Shown here piece by piece: positions 8,303 through 11,182 of a stretch of 11,182 bases of DNA. Origin of the DNA: Paracoccaceae bacterium (GTDB taxonomy: Bacteria > Pseudomonadota > Alphaproteobacteria > Rhodobacterales > Rhodobacteraceae); the NCBI GenBank assembly GCA_016764835.1, contig JAESRD010000351.1, positions 1 through 11,182 of the forward strand, in the 5' to 3' direction. The position numbers and the translations under genes were made by a program. The number at the start of each line of letters is the position of its first letter. The stretch's first letter is position 1. The notes below the pieces were generated by a model. It ran no database searches, was not told the origin of the DNA, and saw only the letters and a program-made list of their open reading frames with translations.

Positions 8303-8820
8303 AGAGACGCAGCTGCGCGGCTGGCTTGATCATATTGCCCCGAAAGGGCGCGCAGGCTGGCCGCGACGTCGCGCATTTGGTCGCCCGTCATATCGATCAG
8401 CGACAAGCCATCCAGAAAGCAACGTTCCCGTATCTCTCGGTAGGCTTCACATAGCTCAGCCCCCGCCTCAGACGTGCTGTAAAACACTTCTTTTCCGCGC
8501 TTTTGTGATGTCAAAAGCTTCATTTTCATGAGCTTGCGCAACGCATAATTTACGGTATGCACGTCCTCAATATTCAACAAAAAGCTGATATCTGTCAGCC
8601 GCTTGTCGCTGCGGCGGCGGTTGGTGTTGTGCAGCACCAAAATCTCCAGCGGGGTAAGGTCGGTATTGCCGGCCGCAGACATGCAGCGCGTCATCCAGCG
8701 TGAGAACGCATTATAGGCGATTATCATGCCATATTCGACCTCAGAAGCCTCCCACCCTTTCCCTTCAGCGAGGTGGCGGGAAGACACAATGCGTCGTTTC
8801 GTGTCCGATTTCTCAGCCAT
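8299..8820 (-). CDS. MarR-like winged-helix transcriptional regulator
   Basis: This encodes a 173-residue regulator. The start at 8820 (MAEKSDTKRRIV) is preferred over an ATG 39 bases upstream, because AGAAGG lies 12 bases before it and the family begins near there. A helical dimerisation region (EVEYGMIIAYNAFSRWMTRCM, about 27-47) precedes a winged helix: LTPLEILVLHN, RLTDISFLLNIEDVHTVNYALRKLMKMKLL (about 75-104), then the wing KRGKEVFYSTSEAG. The form resembles the longer MarR-type 'winged helix DNA-binding protein' group rather than short classical MarR. It converges on dctM with their last four bases overlapping, and is divergent from the DDAH gene. It may regulate either the TRAP operon or DDAH (inference). 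CATATATG at 8857-8864, within a near-perfect 12-bp palindrome, is a possible autoregulatory site. No damage is seen. Confidence 0.82.
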   Translation of the reverse strand: MAEKSDTKRRIVSSRHLAEGKGWEASEVEYGMIIAYNAFSRWMTRCMSAAGNTDLTPLEILVLHNTNRRRSDKRLTDISFLLNIEDVHTVNYALRKLMKMKLLTSQKRGKEVFYSTSEAGAELCEAYREIRERCFLDGLSLIDMTGDQMRDVAASLRALSGQYDQASRAAASL

Positions 8821-8859
8821 TTTCGAGTAAAACCTTCTCAAATCACAAGCGTAAAGCAT

Positions 8860-9178
8860 ATATGTTATGGCTAAAACGTCCAGAAATATTAAGCAAAAAA
8901 ACTTTTCAGCGCTTCATACGTGGCTTGTTTTTGTGAGTTTCCTGAGCGGCGACGTCCAAATTCCGGCCCGTGGCGCGCGTTGCTCACCCGACAATAAGCC
9001 AGGCTTTCAGACCGTCCCATCACGTTATCACCCAAGCCGGGCGTTAATCAGATTGGGGCTTGGCCACTTTATTCAATACCTTGACGGCCCCAGAGCCGAA
9101 GGTCATGAATTCACCATACCAAGACCCCCATCTGCCCAGATCATCGAACCAGCATATGCCAACTAAGGGTACGCTAAC
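8860..9178. other. Intergenic region between divergent MarR-like and DDAH genes
   Basis: These 319 bases hold no gene I can support. The left part is AT-rich and includes the palindrome CATATATG (8857-8864, just outside the left edge) and an A-rich stretch near 8890-8903. A weak candidate -35 TTGACG (9081-9086) with CATGAA 17 bases on could be the DDAH promoter. A minus-strand reading ending at 9044 gives a protein-like tail (FGSGAVKVLNKVAKPQSD) that I cannot assign. It could be the remnant of a lost gene. Confidence 0.4.
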
Positions 9179-9961
9179 ATGACAAATCCATCCTTCGAAT
9201 TCGCGCATGCCATCACCCGCAAGCCGGCCAAAAGCGTCATTGCCGGGCTGCGGGCCGAGGATACCGGAACACCGGATTTTGCACAGATGGAAGTGGATCA
9301 CGCTGCTTATGTCGCCACCCTGCGCGAGACCGGAGCAACCGTAATCGAGCTTCCAGCGCTGGAAGAATTCCCCGATTCTGTGTTCGTCGAGGATGATGCG
9401 CTTTGCCTCAAAGATCTCGCGATCCTCATGCGTCCGGGCGCCCCGTCGCGCAGCGGTGAAGTTGCACTTATGGCTGAAACTATTCGCGCCCAATATGACG
9501 ATGTCTTCGAGATCAAAGGCCCCGGCTTTATTGAGGGCGGCGATATTTTGACCACGGGACGCGAGATCCTCATTGGCAAATCAGCCCGCACAGATGCCGC
9601 TGGCGTGGCCGAGTTGCGCGCTATCGTCACCACGTTCGGCTACAGCTTGCGCGAGGTGCAAACACCCGCCGATGTGCTTCATTTCAAGACGGACTGCTCG
9701 CTGCTTGATGGCGAGACAATCCTTGCCACCAAACGCCTAGATGCTTCGGGCTGCTTTGAAGGCTACCGGGTATTGCACACAGCCGATGGTGAAGAAGCCG
9801 CCGCCAATGCGATCCGGTTTAACCAGTTTGTTATTATGGCCGCTGGCTTCCCCAAAACCGCTGAAATGTTGCGCCGCAACGGTTTCGTTATTCGCGAAAT
9901 CAACAATACAGAATGCGCCAAAATTGATGGCGGCATGTCCTGTCTGTCGCTTAGATTTTAG
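9179..9961 (+). CDS. N(G),N(G)-dimethylarginine dimethylaminohydrolase (DDAH)
   Basis: This is a cytoplasmic hydrolase of the arginine deiminase/amidinotransferase superfamily that converts asymmetric dimethylarginine or monomethylarginine to citrulline plus dimethylamine or methylamine. It is intact at 260 residues, close to the Pseudomonas enzyme. The full catalytic set is visible: Cys255 in GGMSC, His168 in DVLHFK, Glu119 in FIEGGD. Substrate-contacting residues match the family: Asp66, Glu71 and Asp72 in FPDSVFVEDD, Arg91 in PSRSGE and Arg137 in KSARTD. The pattern favours DDAH over arginine deiminase, which is much longer. AAGGG lies nine bases before the ATG. It is monocistronic and divergent from the MarR-like gene. 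A terminator follows at 10092. The products would be nitrogen sources, which suits the neighbouring lactam/TRAP genes, but a direct pathway link is not shown. Confidence 0.92.
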   Translation: MTNPSFEFAHAITRKPAKSVIAGLRAEDTGTPDFAQMEVDHAAYVATLRETGATVIELPALEEFPDSVFVEDDALCLKDLAILMRPGAPSRSGEVALMAETIRAQYDDVFEIKGPGFIEGGDILTTGREILIGKSARTDAAGVAELRAIVTTFGYSLREVQTPADVLHFKTDCSLLDGETILATKRLDASGCFEGYRVLHTADGEEAAANAIRFNQFVIMAAGFPKTAEMLRRNGFVIREINNTECAKIDGGMSCLSLRF

Positions 9962-9974
9962 CGGCAGATGGGAG

Positions 9975-9986
9975 CGCGTATACGCG
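9975..9986. repeat. 12-bp perfect palindrome after the DDAH stop
   Basis: CGCGTATACGCG is fully self-complementary and begins 14 bases after the DDAH stop codon. It has no loop and no T-run, so it is unlikely to be a terminator. No function is assigned. Confidence 0.4.
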
Positions 9987-10091
9987 ACATAAGTATTTGA
10001 TTATTAACGGTAGTAATATTTTACTGACAGCTCAACCATTGGTGTCGCTTCGCAGCAAATTAGCCGGCCGATGCGCTCCGAATAGAGCGCC

Positions 10092-10120
10092 AAACCGCAC
10101 TTTAATGGCGGTTTCTTTTT
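10092..10120 (+). terminator. Rho-independent terminator, probably of the DDAH gene
   Basis: The stem AAACCGC (10092-10098) with GCGGTTT (10108-10114) encloses a nine-base loop and is followed by CTTTTT (10115-10120). The T-run is on the plus strand only, so it ends plus-strand transcription, i.e. DDAH about 130 bases upstream. It sits directly against the broken end of the TetR fragment. Confidence 0.75.
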
Positions 10121-10129
10121 GGACAATGA

Positions 10130-10342
10130 TCCGCCAATACCGGCCCGCACGGCAATACGCTCCATGCGTAAAGACACATAACCGGTTTCGGCCCAATCCT
10201 CGAAAAATGCGCGGTGAAGCGCTGCCGTGACAGATGTTTGCAAAACAGCCGCATCTGCCGATTTACGCTCTGGCTTTCCTGAAGTTTTGGCCTTGCATCG
10301 CCCGATATTTGCCCGAGTCAGGAGGATCAGATGCCCGCCCAA
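10130..10342 (-). pseudogene. TetR family regulator, N-terminal fragment
   Basis: About 71 residues of a TetR-type repressor can be read: TRANIGRCKAKTSGKPERKS, then ADAAVLQTSVTAALHRAFFE, then GYVSLRMERIAVRAGIG. The last piece is the first part of the helix-turn-helix. The family continues with K-(A/T)-(A/L)-LYRRW, the recognition helix, but here the sequence after about 10127 becomes the DDAH terminator and no ligand domain follows. The frame stays open to 10004 with unrelated residues. The gene is therefore truncated by a rearrangement, a large deletion or a join. The start is uncertain: ATG at 10342 adds eight unusual residues and overlaps the divergent SnoaL-like gene by 12 bases. The codon before TRANIG is CTG, perhaps a mutated ATG. 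An intact copy would probably have repressed the SnoaL/NmrA pair. Confidence 0.75.
10320..10333 (+). promoter_or_regulatory. Strong Shine-Dalgarno of the SnoaL-like gene
   Basis: AGGAGG (10320-10325) lies five bases before the ATG at 10331, fixing that start although the product's N-terminus is atypical. The same bases are antisense to the first codons of the TetR fragment, leaving no room for a separate divergent promoter between the two genes. Confidence 0.7.
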
Positions 10343-10793
10343 AAAACTACCCCAAGTTTTGGCGCCATGCCGCGGCTTGCACTGGGCGATGCTATCTCAG
10401 CCAAGGCAGGCACTGGTATTCTGGCTGTCTGCGCCAAAGGTATAGTGTTGCAGTTCCCCTTTGCGCCCGACGGATCTGTTGCTGAACTTCGCGGCAAACA
10501 TAAACGCGCAGCCTATCTTAAAAAAAGTCGCCAACCTGATCGCATTTGACAAAGTAGGGCCGCCCTCAACCCATGCCTCCAAAGATGGTGATACCTTCAA
10601 TATTGAGTTTTCCTGCACAGACCACGGGGCTGTAACCGGCTCAAAATATGAGAAAAATTACATATCTGCCAATCGGGTTCGAGGCGGCTAAATCCAGCAC
10701 TACCGCGACGATTGGAACCCGCTTGTGCTGCTCAATGCCGTCGATGGAAGAGACGCTCTCACCGCCAATTTTCAGGAGTTTATTGATGTTTGA
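10331..10793 (+). pseudogene. SnoaL-like / NTF2-fold protein, disrupted
   Basis: This is a small alpha+beta-barrel protein of the SnoaL/ketosteroid-isomerase-like superfamily. The family body is clear: VLQFPFAPDGSVAELRGKHK, then AAYLKKVANLIAFDKVGPPS after removal of one A from the seven-A run at 10520-10526, then DGDTFNIEFSCT and YEKNYISANRVRGG. TAA at 10689-10691 then replaces what is normally Lys in a GGKI(x)HYRDYWNP-type motif. Reading past it in the same frame gives IQHYRDDWNPLVLLNAVDGR and a stop at 10791-10793. Restored length is 153 residues, usual for the family. Residues 25-37 (SAKAGTGILAVCA) do not look like the family and may hide further paired shifts. It overlaps the next gene by eight bases, indicating one operon. 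The reaction is unknown; family members include isomerases, cyclases and epoxide hydrolases. Confidence 0.78.
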
Positions 10794-11182
10794 ACATATC
10801 TTTGTGACCGGGCAGCGGTAAAACTGGCAGCCGAGTGACCGCACAATTGCAGGCAAAAGGCATCATCCCGCGTGTTGCAACCCGCAGCCCAAAAAGCGCC
10901 GCAATGGCCCGGGTTCACTGGCAAAACCCTTCAAGTTTTGTGGCGGCATTTCATAAGATTGAGGCCGTCTCTCTGGCCGCGCCCCACCGACACAGGTAAC
11001 AGCTTGGCGCAATGCAACCCGTCCTTAAATTTGCCCGCAAAGCTGGCGTTGTGCGGTTTGTTTTGCTGAGCGCGTCGTCCCCAGATGAAGGTGGCCCAAT
11101 GATGGGGGGAGGATTACGCTTGGCTATGGTCGAATGCGCCCATCTTGGTTCATTGCGTATTTCGGGGTGATCCGGCCGGGGA
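10786..11182 (+). pseudogene. NmrA-like NAD(P)-binding Rossmann protein, disrupted and partial
   Basis: This is the N-terminal half of an NmrA/NAD(P)H-dependent azoreductase-like atypical short-chain dehydrogenase. AGGAG lies upstream, and the ATG at 10786 overlaps the preceding stop. MFEHIFVTG should lead into the nucleotide loop (G)AAGKTGSR. Two G runs (10810-10812, 10817-10818) are each one base short, which breaks it. One frame then reads RVTAQLQAKGIIPRVATRSP, KSAAMARVHWQNPSS, FVAAFHKIEAVSLAAP. One C too many at 10982-10985 and one base too few near 11004-11007 follow, restoring PTDTGN and GAMQPVLKFARKAGVVRFVL with LSASSPDEGGPMMG. One C too many at 11139-11141 precedes SWFIAYFGVIRPG. The gene leaves the window before its substrate-binding part. 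Five or more indels in 400 bases, all in short homopolymers, suggest poor sequence quality at least as much as gene decay. Confidence 0.78.

Noticed and set aside
9044..9493. Minus-strand gene overlapping the start of DDAH
   Set aside because: Most of it is antisense to well-conserved DDAH codons and resembles no family. Only the last ~30 residues look protein-like.
1760..10691. Stop-codon reassignment (TGA or TAA read as an amino acid)
   Set aside because: Both TGA and TAA occur in frame, each needs only one substitution, and the intact genes end with ordinary TAG stops. Frameshifts in the same genes point to damage or error instead.
1..11182. CRISPR arrays, tRNA/rRNA genes, insertion sequences, toxin-antitoxin or phage defence genes
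   Set aside because: I found no regularly spaced repeats, cloverleaf genes, transposase motifs, terminal inverted repeats or defence-family proteins on either strand.

Overview
The window looks like a chromosomal stretch of an alphaproteobacterium, most likely roseobacter/Rhodobacteraceae-like. The support is moderate GC, two TRAP-type substrate-binding genes, a large fused oxoprolinase, an FCD-domain GntR regulator and a bacterial dimethylargininase. These family assignments come from motif recognition, not from a search. The first ~115 bases do not belong with the rest: they encode a piece of NAD(P)H-hydrate dehydratase (NnrD) in an AT-rich style, spliced into a truncated dctP gene. I read that as a chimeric join.

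Layout: 1-114 (-) NnrD fragment; 102-800 (-) 3'-truncated TRAP binding protein (dctP1); 847-875 its candidate promoter; 930-1655 (+) GntR/FCD regulator; 1730-5343 (-) a ~1203-residue fused HyuA-HyuB 5-oxoprolinase-type protein with four frameshifts and one nonsense codon; 5381-5411 a 31-bp dyad between divergent genes; 5456-8302 (+) a TRAP operon dctP2 (multiply disrupted), dctQ (one frameshift), dctM (intact); 8299-8820 (-) a MarR-like regulator; 9179-9961 (+) an intact dimethylarginine dimethylaminohydrolase; 10092-10120 its terminator; 10130-10342 (-) a TetR fragment cut inside its HTH; 10331-10793 (+) a broken SnoaL-like gene; 10786-11182 (+) a broken NmrA-like Rossmann gene running off the window.

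Working model (inference): the TRAP transporter takes up an organic acid, plausibly 5-oxoproline or a related lactam, the oxoprolinase opens it with ATP, and the dyad between the two divergent transcription units is the control site. The GntR or MarR regulator may bind there. The DDAH would feed citrulline and dimethylamine from methylated arginine, so the theme is salvage of nitrogen-rich amino-acid derivatives.

The most striking property is the damage pattern. Four complete genes (GntR, dctM, MarR, DDAH) are undamaged, while five others carry many one-base indels, nearly all in homopolymers, plus three in-frame stops. Each broken gene can be restored to a canonical protein. Either the sequence is error-prone in patches (low coverage, homopolymer-sensitive chemistry), which fits the chimeric left end, or this is a recently decaying locus. 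I see no convincing novel biological system.
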